Assembly: GCA_025924715.1 (NCBI GenBank)
Contig: JAICHV010000001.1
Coordinates: 1 to 64,000 of the forward strand
Origin: Alphaproteobacteria bacterium
Lineage (GTDB): Bacteria; Pseudomonadota; Alphaproteobacteria; Micropepsales; Micropepsaceae
Length of the DNA stretch: 64,000 bases
Direction of reading: 5' to 3'
The number at the start of each line of letters is the position of its first letter. Position 1 is the stretch's first letter. The notes under the pieces were generated by a model that saw nothing but the letters and a program-made list of their open reading frames with translations, had not been told where the DNA came from and ran no database searches. Below, one piece after another: positions 8,795 through 18,092 of the stretch. Made by a program: the position numbers and the translations under genes.

Positions 8795-10750
8795 TTATTC
8801 ACCGGCCACGGGCGGCATCATTTCGGAATAGGGCATTTTGCCGGAGAATTCCGGCACCACCAATTTCAGCACCCGGAACAGCCGATCCTGGTCGAAATTC
8901 TCGGCGGCCTTGCTCATTTCGGCGACCTGGTTGCGCAAGATGGAAAGGGGCGCAGTGCGTGGGCTGACCACCATCACGCCATCTGTCTTGCCGGTCGCCA
9001 GCTGCTCCTGGTGGTGGATCAGTTCTTCGTGCAGTTTCTCGCCCGGCCTCAGTCCGATGAATTGGATCTTCACATCAACATCGGGGCGCTTGCCCGACAG
9101 ACGGATCATCTGCCGCGCCAGATCGGCGATCTTGATCGGCTTTCCCATGTCCAAGACATGCACCATGCCGCGGGCGTCGGACTTTTTTGCGCCCGCGACG
9201 GCCGCCTGCAGCACCAACGACACCGCTTCCGGAATGGTCATGAAATAGCGCGAGGTTTCCGCGTGGGTAACGGTGAGCGGTCCACCCGCGTCCAGCTGGC
9301 GCTGGAATAGCGGAATGACCGACCCGGCCGACCCCAGGACATTGCCAAAGCGCACGATCGTGAAGTGGGTCGGCCCACCCTGAGCGTCCATCGCCTGGCA
9401 ATAGGCCTCGGCACAGCGTTTGCTGGCGCCCATGACGTTGTGGGGATTGACCGCCTTGTCCGTGGAAATCAGGACCATGTTGCCGACGCCGTATTGGGCG
9501 CAGGCATCGGCGATATTCTGCGTGCCCAGAACATTCGTCCGAATGCCTTCGACCGGATGGGCTTCGACCAGCGGCACGTGTTTGAGCGCGGCGGCATGAA
9601 AGACGATGTCGGGACATTCCCGCACGAACCATTGATTGACGTTGGTGCGGTCGCGGACATCGCACAGCGCATCCTGGCGCTCCAGCGTGGGATGGCGCTC
9701 GCCAAGTTCCTTTTCGATCGAATAGAGATTGAATTCGGTATTATCGAGCAGGATGAGTTTTTTGGGGCCCAGATCGGCGATCTGGCGGACCAGTTCGGAT
9801 CCGATCGAGCCGCCCGCGCCGGTCACCAACACCCGGCGGTTCGAGATCATGGCGCGAATGGCCTCGCGGTCGAGAACCGCTTGCGGACGACCCAAAAGGT
9901 CGGCGATGGCAACCGCGCGGACCGTGACGTGATTGCTGTCGGCGCCCGACCCGATATTGGTCAGCCGCGGCAGTCGGCCCAAAGTGAGCCCATTGCGCGT
10001 GGCGTATTCCAAATAGGTCGAGACCAGATTTTCGTCGGCATTGTCATCCGCCAGCACCAGGCGTTGCGGACGGATGCCGCGTTGACGCAGATAGACCAGC
10101 GCGTCGGCGATGTTCTTGGTCGCACCCAATACCGGGATGCCGTGCACGACATGGGCATGTTGGGCGGTGTCGTCTGTCAAGATTCCCGAAACATAATAGG
10201 GAACCTCTCTGCCCCGGTTCAATTCCCGCACAAACGGTTCGATGCGGCGTATGTCGCCGGCGACCAGAATGGGAACGGTGTTCGGCTGGATTTTCCGCTT
10301 GCCGCCGGCGAGAAGCGGCGCCGGCGTGCGGCTGTCGGCCCAGGCACGGCACACCAGGCGCGGCGCGCCAATAAAAGCCACCATCAAGAACCAGGCAAAG
10401 ACCGGCGTGGAACGCGGCAAGAGATTGGCGCGCACGCTCAAGAACGCGATCGGTAAAAAGCACAAAACGGTGAGGGTAGTCACGCGCAGGATGGACATGA
10501 AATCCAGCAGCGAGGTGTAACGCCAGATGCTGCGATGCACGCCGTTGCGCAAGGTGAAGATCGCGGCGAGCAGCGTGAAGATCGTGAGGTACACAAATTC
10601 GACATGCTTGCCCGGCAACTGAACCAGAGCCAGCCCCGCGCCAAACGAAAAATTCAGCGCCAGGAAAAAGGCGGCGCCCGACGCGCAGATATCGTATAGA
10701 AAACTCGCCAGTTTCCGCCAAAAGGCGGATGTAGAAAGTGCTGGTCCCAT
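8795..10750 (-). CDS. pglF: UDP-HexNAc 4,6-dehydratase, membrane-bound (PglF/WbpM/CapD family)
   Basis: The 651-residue protein has four N-terminal transmembrane segments (residues 15-130), a CoA-binding-like Rossmann domain (about 150-270) and a C-terminal extended SDR domain. The SDR domain carries the NAD motif TGAGGSIGSELVRQI and the modified active site STDKAVNPHNVMGASKR, in which Met replaces the usual Tyr, as in WbpM/PglF/FlaA1. These enzymes make UDP-4-keto-6-deoxy-GlcNAc, the first step toward bacillosamine and related sugars. The upstream aminotransferase, with the PglC- and PglD-like genes near 24 kb, supports that pathway. The ATG at 10750 follows GGGGGC; a TTG three codons upstream is less likely. 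The symbol follows the Campylobacter analogue. Confidence 0.87.
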   Translation of the reverse strand: MGPALSTSAFWRKLASFLYDICASGAAFFLALNFSFGAGLALVQLPGKHVEFVYLTIFTLLAAIFTLRNGVHRSIWRYTSLLDFMSILRVTTLTVLCFLPIAFLSVRANLLPRSTPVFAWFLMVAFIGAPRLVCRAWADSRTPAPLLAGGKRKIQPNTVPILVAGDIRRIEPFVRELNRGREVPYYVSGILTDDTAQHAHVVHGIPVLGATKNIADALVYLRQRGIRPQRLVLADDNADENLVSTYLEYATRNGLTLGRLPRLTNIGSGADSNHVTVRAVAIADLLGRPQAVLDREAIRAMISNRRVLVTGAGGSIGSELVRQIADLGPKKLILLDNTEFNLYSIEKELGERHPTLERQDALCDVRDRTNVNQWFVRECPDIVFHAAALKHVPLVEAHPVEGIRTNVLGTQNIADACAQYGVGNMVLISTDKAVNPHNVMGASKRCAEAYCQAMDAQGGPTHFTIVRFGNVLGSAGSVIPLFQRQLDAGGPLTVTHAETSRYFMTIPEAVSLVLQAAVAGAKKSDARGMVHVLDMGKPIKIADLARQMIRLSGKRPDVDVKIQFIGLRPGEKLHEELIHHQEQLATGKTDGVMVVSPRTAPLSILRNQVAEMSKAAENFDQDRLFRVLKLVVPEFSGKMPYSEMMPPVAGE

Positions 10751-10893
10751 GGCCCCCAAGCCCCGGTGTCAGCAGCCCCATTCGACAGTACGGAGACCGC
10801 TGAGCCCAAATAGTGTAAACAACTTTAACAGAGGGCGGGGCATTGCCAAACAAGATTGCAATTCTTCGTTAATTTCTAACTCAATATATAGGG

Positions 10894-12039
10894 CTAACGT
10901 CTAGATGTTGCGGTCACATGTATTCCTGCGACTAGTTCTGCAACTCTCACAACATCGTCGTCGGACATCTGGGTGCCGGATGGCAGGCACAAGCCCTCCC
11001 GAAACAGCTGTTCGCAGACCTTGCCGCCCACATATCTGGCGTCGCGGAAAACCGGCTGCATATGCATCGGCTTCCACACCGGGCGCGATTCGATATTGGC
11101 GGCTTCCAATTCAAGACGAACGGTTTCGCGGTCCGCTCCGAACTGTTTCTCGTCAAGCAGAATCACGGTCAACCATCGCGTAGCGCGGCCATAGGGCGCT
11201 TCGGGCATGAACGAAAGGCCGGGCAGATGTTCGAGCCGATCCCGATAGATTTCAAAGACCCGCCGGCGGCGCGCCACGCGCTCATCGATCACTTCCAACT
11301 GTCCCCGCCCGATCGCCGCGGAAATATTGCTCATGCGGTAGTTAAAACCGATCTCGGTATGCTCGTAATGCACCACCGGCTCGCGGGCCTGTGTCGCCAA
11401 GTAACGCGCGCGTTCGATTATTTTGGCGTCGTGCGATGCCAGGATGCCGCCGCCCGAGGTCGTGATGATTTTGTTGCCGTTAAAGGAAAAGATGGCCGCG
11501 AAAGCGCCATTGCCGGCATGGCGGCCCTTGTAGGAGGCGCCAAGCGCCTCGGCAGAATCGCAGAGCACCGGCACGTCATATTCCCGGCAACTGGCGACGA
11601 TGGGATCGAGATCGCAGGATTGTCCGTAGAGGTCGGTCGGTATGACCAGCTTGGGCAACCGTCCCTGCCCGGCAGCAATCCGCAATTCCTGCGCAAGCAA
11701 ATCCGGGTCCAAAGTCCAGCTGCCGGGTGCAACGTCCAGAAAAACCGGCCGCAATCCATCATGGATGGTGGGCCCAATACTTCCCACAAAAGTGAGACTA
11801 GGCGCCCAAATTTCATCGCCACGATCGAGGTCGAGGGATTTGAGCGCCAGATGAGTCGCCGCCGTGCCCGACGAAACCGCCGCGACATGGGGAATGCCCG
11901 TGTACGCCGCGAATTCGCGTTCGAAAGCATCGAGCATGGGTCCGACCGGAGCGACGTAGTTGGAGTCGAATGCCTGCTCCACATAAACGCGTTCGCGTCC
12001 CGACATGTGCGGAGGAGAGAGAAACAAGCGGGGCGGCAT
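10894..12039 (-). CDS. DegT/DnrJ/EryC1 PLP-dependent sugar aminotransferase (PglE/EpsN-like)
   Basis: The 381-residue product is of full family length. It shows the cofactor-binding SSGTAATHLAL and the PLP-lysine region FNGNKIITTSGGG (Lys near residue 190). Such enzymes transfer an amino group from glutamate to the 4-keto group of UDP-4-keto-6-deoxy-GlcNAc, the product of the neighbouring dehydratase. It precedes the dehydratase on the same strand with a 143-base A+T-rich gap, so that gene may also have its own promoter. Assignment to the bacillosamine branch rather than another 4-amino sugar is inferred from context. Confidence 0.87.
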   Translation of the reverse strand: MPPRLFLSPPHMSGRERVYVEQAFDSNYVAPVGPMLDAFEREFAAYTGIPHVAAVSSGTAATHLALKSLDLDRGDEIWAPSLTFVGSIGPTIHDGLRPVFLDVAPGSWTLDPDLLAQELRIAAGQGRLPKLVIPTDLYGQSCDLDPIVASCREYDVPVLCDSAEALGASYKGRHAGNGAFAAIFSFNGNKIITTSGGGILASHDAKIIERARYLATQAREPVVHYEHTEIGFNYRMSNISAAIGRGQLEVIDERVARRRRVFEIYRDRLEHLPGLSFMPEAPYGRATRWLTVILLDEKQFGADRETVRLELEAANIESRPVWKPMHMQPVFRDARYVGGKVCEQLFREGLCLPSGTQMSDDDVVRVAELVAGIHVTATSRR

Positions 12040-12433
12040 GTGGCTTTACGCTCGCTTTCGCTGGTTCGAGATGGACATCAGTATCGTTCCACTGATTCCG
12101 ATTATCGCATTTTCTCCGATGGCTGGCGCGAAGTCGAAACTGGGAATCGCCACGGCCACGCCGCCACCTGTAACACGCTCGGTACCATCGCCAAATACCC
12201 GCCCAAGTCACTGCAACGTGTATTTTGTGAAAGAAGCTGATACAATAGGATTTTGAATGAACGGGTTAATTTTCGCATCAACTGGCCGCAATTCTAGGCC
12301 GAAACAACCAGATCATGAGGCCGCGTTCAGTGCGGGATGCACAGTGTGAGGCTCAAAATGTCGCGCAAAAATCTTATTGATTAGATGCACGACGCTCTGC
12401 TCGGTCGGCTTAAAAATACACAAAGCGCCGCCT
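12040..12433. other. Divergent intergenic region between aminotransferase and PglA-like gene
   Basis: This stretch separates the minus-strand aminotransferase from the plus-strand glycosyltransferase and should hold promoters for both. The reading frames crossing it are low-quality and I see no convincing gene. I could not find a clean -35/-10 pair on either strand. Its length depends on the glycosyltransferase start, which is uncertain by some 30 codons. Confidence 0.4.
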
Positions 12434-13651
12434 ATGCCTGCGCCTGAACATTGGGACGTTGAGAAGATGCATTCGCAGGCAGTCCACACAGAAGAGGAGA
12501 AACCTAGTGGCCCCTTGCGCACGTCCGGGCGTCACGTCCTGGTGCTCGGCGGCCTGTCGGTATCCCTGATCAATTTTCGCGGCTCTCTCATCAAGGCCCT
12601 GCTGGCAAAGGGCCATCGGGTGACGGCTGTCGCCGGAAATTACGACGCTGCGGTGGCCGAGACACTGTCCCACTGGGGGGGCAGTTATCAGGCGGTACGG
12701 CTTGCCCGCTCTGGGATGAATCCGCTGAGCGATTTGGCGTCTCTGTTTGCCCTGGTGTCGACGATATCCCGCATAAAGCCAGATATTTTCTTGGGCTACA
12801 CCGTGAAGGCCGTGAGCCTGGGGCTGATCTCCGCCCGTTTGGCAGGCGTACCGCGGCGTTACGCTCTGATCACCGGCCTGGGCTATGCCTTTATCGAGGG
12901 GCCAGAGCTCAAGCGGCGCCTAGCCAAGGTGATTGCGCGATTTCTTTACCGTATCGCCTTGAAATTCGCCCATGTGACCATTTTTCAGAATCCGGACGAC
13001 GAGCTCTATTTCAAGAACTCCATACTTGGAAGGAAGAGCGCAACTGCAGTCGTTGCCGGATCCGGCGTGGACCTGTCCTATTATGCGCCGGCCCCGCTTC
13101 CTTCTGGCTCGATGGTTTTTCTTATGGTGGCCCGGCTTTTGCGAGACAAGGGCGTCGCGGAATTCGTACAGGCTGCGCGAACGGTCAAAAAGGCAGATCC
13201 CAGAGCTCGCTTCGTGTTGGTGGGACCCTTGGACCCAAGCCCCGACGCCATCAAGCACGCGCAAGTGCAAGCCTGGGTGGACGAAGGCGCAATCGAGTAT
13301 AAGGGACCAGTCGGCGATATCCGGCCCGAAATCGCGGCATGCCATGTCTATGTGCTTCCTTCGTACCATGAGGGAACGCCCCGCACAGTCCTGGAGGCAT
13401 TGGCTATGGGTCGTCCGATCATTACGACCGACGCACCGGGGTGCCGCGAAACTGTAAACAAGGATTTCTCGAACGGAATTCTGATTCCCGTCCGCGATGG
13501 GCCGGCTTTGGCGGGCGCCGCCCAGGCCATGCTGAACGCGTCAATAGATGATCTCGAAAAAATGGGGAAAGCGAGCTTGCGGCTTGCTCAGGGCCGGTTC
13601 GATGTCCGGCTGGTCAATGCGGATGTTATGCGCATTATAGATGCAAGTTGA
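12434..13651 (+). CDS. GT4 glycosyltransferase, PglA-like
   Basis: The product is about 405 residues with a GT-B fold. The N-terminal domain has LSVSLINFRGSLIKALLAKG, then the YTVKAVSLG and ALITGLGYAF stretches typical of PglA and related transferases. These add the second sugar (HexNAc) to undecaprenyl-PP-bacillosamine. The C-terminal domain has the GT4 E-x7-E motif (HEGTPRTVLEALAMG). The start is uncertain: the ATGs at 12434 and 12467 are both possible and an upstream TTG at 12377 is unlikely. It is convergent with asnB. A 7-base inverted repeat (cgcctcg/cgaggcg) at 13654-13701 in the gap might help terminate transcription. Confidence 0.85.
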   Translation: MPAPEHWDVEKMHSQAVHTEEEKPSGPLRTSGRHVLVLGGLSVSLINFRGSLIKALLAKGHRVTAVAGNYDAAVAETLSHWGGSYQAVRLARSGMNPLSDLASLFALVSTISRIKPDIFLGYTVKAVSLGLISARLAGVPRRYALITGLGYAFIEGPELKRRLAKVIARFLYRIALKFAHVTIFQNPDDELYFKNSILGRKSATAVVAGSGVDLSYYAPAPLPSGSMVFLMVARLLRDKGVAEFVQAARTVKKADPRARFVLVGPLDPSPDAIKHAQVQAWVDEGAIEYKGPVGDIRPEIAACHVYVLPSYHEGTPRTVLEALAMGRPIITTDAPGCRETVNKDFSNGILIPVRDGPALAGAAQAMLNASIDDLEKMGKASLRLAQGRFDVRLVNADVMRIIDAS

Positions 13652-13753
13652 TGCGCCTCGTCGATCTCCGTTCAGAATTACGAGGGAGGAACTTCGAGGC
13701 GTGAGCCTGCACCGCTTTTAATGAATCCGCGCAGTTCATCGAGGCATTTCCAA

Positions 13754-15685
13754 TCATCTTGCCTGAAGCCAAGCTTCGAACATGAGTATCGGCCATAACC
13801 GGACGTGCCGGTTCATTTTGCCGGAAAGATGCTGGTTCCAAAGCTGACTAACGAGGTGCGGGTCGAAATAACCGCTAGCTTTGATATGATCTGGAGCCAG
13901 CAGCGCTTCTGCCCAGTCTCGCAACGGTCCGCGCAACCAGTCCTCGATCGGAATTCCAAAACCGGCCTTGGGCCGATCCATCAGTTGCTGAGGAACATGC
14001 CGATAGACCAATTTGCGTATCACTCTTTTGCCCAGCCCCTCCCCCACCTTCATTGACAAGGGCAATCGCCATGCAAATTCGGCGACTCGGGGATCGAGAA
14101 AGGGCACACGAGTCTCCAGGCTCACAGCCATGGAAGCGCGATCCACTTTAGTCAGGATATCGCCCGGCAGATACGTAATCGTATCCAAGTACATCATCTG
14201 TTCGATGAAGCCTATGCGCGATAAAACAGGGTCATTGAAAGGGAGGATGCTCTCCGTACTCCGTATCAGAACATCTCCAGGACTATCCCAGGCCGAAATC
14301 AGACTCCTGTATCCACCTATGAGCGTGGACGCCCGTATAAGATTCGCGAGTTTCAAAGCGCGATCGCCTACTAGGCCAGGCCGTCTCCCCAACGTAAGTA
14401 ATCTATAGAGCGCGTCCCATTTCTGAGCTCCCACTGACTGAATTGCGTTGGCACTCAACTTTCTTATTCCATGTGGCCATTTGGCGATTTTCGGAAGTAT
14501 TCGCTCAGAAATGAAGTAGCGCTGATATCCCCCGAACAACTCGTCGCCCCCGTCCCCCGAAAGAGCCACCGTCACGTGCTGCTTTGCCATTTGGGAAACA
14601 AGGAAGGTTGGTATTTGCGAACTGTCGGCAAATGGCTCGTCGTAAAGCGTCGGCAAGCGTGGAATTACATCCATCGCCTCTCGCGCGGTGACGTATAATT
14701 CTGTGTGATCGGTCCCAAGATGCCGCGCCACTTCCCTCGCAAAAGGCGCTTCATCATAACCATGGACCTGAAATCCAATGGTGAAGGTCCGCACTGGTCG
14801 CGCCGACTGCTTCTGCATCATCGCCACTATGGCAGTGGAATCAAATCCACCTGAGAGAAAGGCACCCAGCGGGACATCAGCCTCCATTCGTAGGCCCACA
14901 GAGTCGGACAACAGGGACTCGAAGGCATTTACCGCCTCATCTTCGCTAATATGGAGGGACGAAGCCAAGCCGCGAGACACCATGTCGGCAGATGACCAAT
15001 AATGGTCGTACTCGTAGTCCAGTTGCCCAGGTCGGAGTCGAACAATCTGGCCAGGCTCAAGCTTTTTGAAATCCTGGTAAATACAATAAGGGGCGGGAAT
15101 ATATACGTGTCGTAGGAGAAAATTTATGGCGTCTCTATCGATGGCGCCAGTCCAGGCGGGATGTACCCGCAGAGCCTTCAGCTCGGATCCAAACAGGAAG
15201 TGCTGTTTGGTTCTTCCGTAGTACAGAGGCTTCTCGCCGAAACGGTCGATGGCCAGTTCGAGCGTTCGCTCCTGCGCATCCCAAAGAGCAAGCGCGAACA
15301 TTCCGTTGGTTTGCTCAAGGGCCTTCTTGAGGCCAAAGGCCGCAATTGCAGCCAGCAGGACTTCAGTATCGGAATGGCCTCGCCAGACCGGTGCATCACC
15401 TTGGGCTTCAAGAATCGCCCGAATTGCTTTGTGATTATAGATTTCGCCGTTGAACACCAAGGTATAGCGACCACTTGCCGATACCATAGGCTGATGCCCC
15501 GCCGGAGAAAGGTCGACAATGGCGAGCCGGCGCATTCCAAGCCCGATACCGAGTTCGGCATCGCACCATTGGCCGTCATCGTCAGGCCCTCTGTGGACGA
15601 TCGCGTCCGTCATCGCGCGCAAATTGGCGAGCATCTGTTCGCGGTGCACGCCTGCTGGCGAAAATACGCCTACTATGCCGCACAT
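13754..15685 (-). CDS. asnB: Asparagine synthase (glutamine-hydrolysing)-type amidotransferase
   Basis: The 643-residue product has an N-terminal class II glutaminase domain beginning MCGIVGVF (catalytic Cys2) with RGPDDDG and NGEIYNH. The C-terminal synthetase domain has the PP-loop SGGFDSTA. In polysaccharide clusters such AsnB paralogues often amidate a hexuronic acid rather than aspartate, as proposed for WbpS of Pseudomonas O-antigen synthesis; the UDP-HexNAc dehydrogenase at 22.4 kb would supply the acid. The ATG at 15685 has a GGGGGG-type ribosome-binding site and overlaps the upstream glycosyltransferase stop by 13 bases. Plain asparagine synthesis remains possible. Confidence 0.9.
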   Translation of the reverse strand: MCGIVGVFSPAGVHREQMLANLRAMTDAIVHRGPDDDGQWCDAELGIGLGMRRLAIVDLSPAGHQPMVSASGRYTLVFNGEIYNHKAIRAILEAQGDAPVWRGHSDTEVLLAAIAAFGLKKALEQTNGMFALALWDAQERTLELAIDRFGEKPLYYGRTKQHFLFGSELKALRVHPAWTGAIDRDAINFLLRHVYIPAPYCIYQDFKKLEPGQIVRLRPGQLDYEYDHYWSSADMVSRGLASSLHISEDEAVNAFESLLSDSVGLRMEADVPLGAFLSGGFDSTAIVAMMQKQSARPVRTFTIGFQVHGYDEAPFAREVARHLGTDHTELYVTAREAMDVIPRLPTLYDEPFADSSQIPTFLVSQMAKQHVTVALSGDGGDELFGGYQRYFISERILPKIAKWPHGIRKLSANAIQSVGAQKWDALYRLLTLGRRPGLVGDRALKLANLIRASTLIGGYRSLISAWDSPGDVLIRSTESILPFNDPVLSRIGFIEQMMYLDTITYLPGDILTKVDRASMAVSLETRVPFLDPRVAEFAWRLPLSMKVGEGLGKRVIRKLVYRHVPQQLMDRPKAGFGIPIEDWLRGPLRDWAEALLAPDHIKASGYFDPHLVSQLWNQHLSGKMNRHVRLWPILMFEAWLQAR

Positions 15686-16875
15686 CGTGCCCCCCCCGGA
15701 CGCGTCGCGTCACTCCCCCGCAACCATTGATCACGGTACCGGTCGGCCACAGTGGCAAGGGAGAAGTTCTTTTTTGCTCGGTCTCTGGCCAGTTGCGGTC
15801 CAACTCGGCGCCCCAAATCCGCGTCGGCCAGAAATTCTAAAGTTGCTGCTGCCAGCATATCAGGGTTTCGAGGGGGAACAATCCTGCCCACATTCCCGAT
15901 GATAGCAGCGCAGTCCCCCACATCCGTCGCCAAGCAGGGGATGCCGCAGCAGAGCGCTTCTCCGAGAACGTTGGGAAAGCCTTCGCCGAACGCCGAGCTC
16001 AGGACAAATAGATCGAATGCCGGCATGAGTGCCGAAACATCGGTCTGCTCTGGCAAAAGAAGGATTTTCCCCTCCAAGGATTTAACGAGGCCCGCCGTCG
16101 GGGCCGAGGGATGCGCAAGCTCTGGAACTCCTCGACCCGCCAAAACGAAAACGCATTTAGTGCTTGCCTCCACCACTTTTTTTGCGGCTGCAAGCAGACA
16201 TTGTTGATCTTTCATTGGATCGACCCGCGCTACATGGCCGATGACAAAAGTATCATCTTCGATTCCGTGTAGACGCCGAAAAGCCGCGCGCGCGGGGGCA
16301 CTAGGGCGAAAGCGGTCTGTATCGAACCCGTTTGGAATTACCAAACTTCTGCTGCTGGGGTAGCCTATCGCTTCGTGTTGACGCCTCGCTCGATCGGAAT
16401 TGTATATGATGGAGGAAATCGGCCCGCTAAGAGATACACCAAGCCGGCGGACAAGGCGTGTCATCGGCTTTTCCGTGCCCGCCTCCCCGATCGAGCAGCG
16501 AATCGACCAATGTAAAGGCCAGCGCCCGCCCATAAGGGATCTAGCTACCCGCGACGCAAAATTTCCGTGATACATCCAGCCTTGCACCAGATCGGGTTTG
16601 GCTTCGCGTAGGGCAGTGACGAGGCGCCCCAACAACGCGGGGTTGGGCCTTCCAGACATATCGCCCAACGCCGAAACCGCAATACCTTGCGCGCGAAGAA
16701 GCTTCGCAACGGATCCTTCCGTGCGGAGCGATATGACTTGGTGATCAAATGAATCTCCTGTTCTGGAGATTACTTTCTGCAGCATCATTTCCGCGCCGCC
16801 GGTTTCCAATCCCGTAATCACGTGTATCAGCCGCACCGGATCAACCCTTTTCTCTGGAAGCGGCGGCGACGCCAT
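15673..16875 (-). CDS. GT4 glycosyltransferase
   Basis: The 400-residue GT-B enzyme has the N-terminal motif ITGLETGGAEMMLQK and the nucleotide-sugar part VIPNGFDTDRF. The C-terminal E-x7-E motif is EGFPNVLGEAL near residue 300, followed by ATDVGDCAAIIG. These are retaining transferases that use NDP-sugars to extend a lipid-linked oligosaccharide in the cytoplasm. Its start lies inside the end of the upstream glycosyltransferase gene (35-base overlap). The ATG at 16875 is preferred over the adjacent TTG. Donor and acceptor cannot be told. Confidence 0.87.
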   Translation of the reverse strand: MASPPLPEKRVDPVRLIHVITGLETGGAEMMLQKVISRTGDSFDHQVISLRTEGSVAKLLRAQGIAVSALGDMSGRPNPALLGRLVTALREAKPDLVQGWMYHGNFASRVARSLMGGRWPLHWSIRCSIGEAGTEKPMTRLVRRLGVSLSGPISSIIYNSDRARRQHEAIGYPSSRSLVIPNGFDTDRFRPSAPARAAFRRLHGIEDDTFVIGHVARVDPMKDQQCLLAAAKKVVEASTKCVFVLAGRGVPELAHPSAPTAGLVKSLEGKILLLPEQTDVSALMPAFDLFVLSSAFGEGFPNVLGEALCCGIPCLATDVGDCAAIIGNVGRIVPPRNPDMLAAATLEFLADADLGRRVGPQLARDRAKKNFSLATVADRYRDQWLRGSDATRPGGARCAA

Positions 16876-17989
16876 CAAAGTAATCCGTCGTGCGAGTCGT
16901 CATCTGCGCGACAGAATAGGTTGTCTGAATTCGATCCCGGGCACGGGCACCTAGCGAAACAAGATCTTGGCTTGCCAGGCGGTCAATCTCATCAGCAAGG
17001 GCATTGGGATTGCGAAAGGGAAGGATACGACCCAACTCACCAAGAATTTCACGGCAGTCTCCCACATCTGTGGCCGCGCAGGCGATCTGACACGCCATAG
17101 CCTCGCAGAGCGTATTAGGAAAGCCTTCAGTTCCCGAACACAGGACATTGATGTCCAGTGCGCTGTACACTGCGGCGACGTCCTGCTGATAGCCGCCCCA
17201 GATGACACGGTCTTTGATGCCAAGTTCGGCCGTCAGGGCGATCAGATTATCCGTATAAGCGTTGTTGGCTTCACCAACACACACGAATTTGAATTGCCGC
17301 CCGCGGCTGACCAAGATGGCGGCTGCGCGGAGGAACGTTTCGTGTTCCTTTCTGGGATCAGGGCGCGCCACCAGTCCTATGAGAATTTCGTCCGCGGAGA
17401 TCTTCCATCGCCCTCGCACTTTTTCGCGGCCGGCCTCGTCGCGATGAAAGCGCTCTACATCTATTCCATTGGGGATCACTGTCATGCGGGAAGACGGGTA
17501 ACCAGCCGCAATGAAGGTGTTTGCGCCCGCTTTGGAATTTGCGATGTGCCCGTCCGGCAATCCAGACACCCAAAGCGCTAACTTCGCCGTTAGAACTGCA
17601 AAATTGTCGCTGAAGGATGGAATAACCTCGGCGTTGCGGATACCCCAAATGACTTTCAAGCCCAGAATCTTCGCCACAAGCAATGCCGGGAGGCACGCGG
17701 TTCCGCCATAACCGTAGAGGATTTCGGGCTTAGTCTGCCGCACAACTTTGATCAGCTGCCACAGGAAGCCCAAAAAGTCGTAGCGGCCCTTTTTGCCTAA
17801 GGCCACAATCCTGGCCTTTGTGCCAGCGACTGCTTGGTCGTGCCATATTTCGCGATAGAAACAGGCCACCGTCACATCGATTTTTTCCGGGTCCAGCCCG
17901 CCCAGATAGGTTAGAAGCTGACGCTCCGCACCGCCGGCGCTAAAGCCCCGGACCAATATCAACAGCCGCACGGGACCGCCGTTAATCAT
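16841..17989 (-). CDS. GT4 glycosyltransferase
   Basis: The 382-residue GT-B enzyme begins LLILVRGFSAGGAERQLLTYL, a typical GT4 N-terminus. It also has VIPNGIDVERF, LVARPDPRKEHETFLRAA and the E-x7-E motif TEGFPNTLCEAM near residue 295. It is the first gene of the minus-strand trio GT4-GT4-asnB and is divergent from the flippase gene. The ATG at 17989 follows GGGG; a TTG 12 bases upstream is less likely. It presumably adds one residue of the repeat unit. Confidence 0.87.
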   Translation of the reverse strand: MINGGPVRLLILVRGFSAGGAERQLLTYLGGLDPEKIDVTVACFYREIWHDQAVAGTKARIVALGKKGRYDFLGFLWQLIKVVRQTKPEILYGYGGTACLPALLVAKILGLKVIWGIRNAEVIPSFSDNFAVLTAKLALWVSGLPDGHIANSKAGANTFIAAGYPSSRMTVIPNGIDVERFHRDEAGREKVRGRWKISADEILIGLVARPDPRKEHETFLRAAAILVSRGRQFKFVCVGEANNAYTDNLIALTAELGIKDRVIWGGYQQDVAAVYSALDINVLCSGTEGFPNTLCEAMACQIACAATDVGDCREILGELGRILPFRNPNALADEIDRLASQDLVSLGARARDRIQTTYSVAQMTTRTTDYFDGVAAASREKG

Positions 17990-18027
17990 TACCCCAACCA
18001 AAAGACATTAAATTCATCGCTTAATGC

Positions 18028-18033
18028 TATAAT
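18028..18033 (+). promoter_or_regulatory. Possible -10 element upstream of flippase gene
   Basis: A perfect TATAAT lies 60 bases before the flippase start in the A+T-rich divergent gap (17990-18092). No good -35 hexamer is found 16-18 bases upstream, so this is only a candidate. Confidence 0.2.
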
Positions 18034-18092
18034 TATAAAGGTTTGAAATTGTTGAAGATAACTAGAGAACGGCAACGGAATCTGGTGCGGCA

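Noticed and set aside
9365-10456. 363-codon plus-strand frame
   Set aside because: Antisense to the 4,6-dehydratase gene, whose motifs are unambiguous; the translation is His/Arg/Asp-rich shadow sequence.
11062-12240. 392-codon plus-strand frame
   Set aside because: Antisense to the aminotransferase gene with no recognisable motif.
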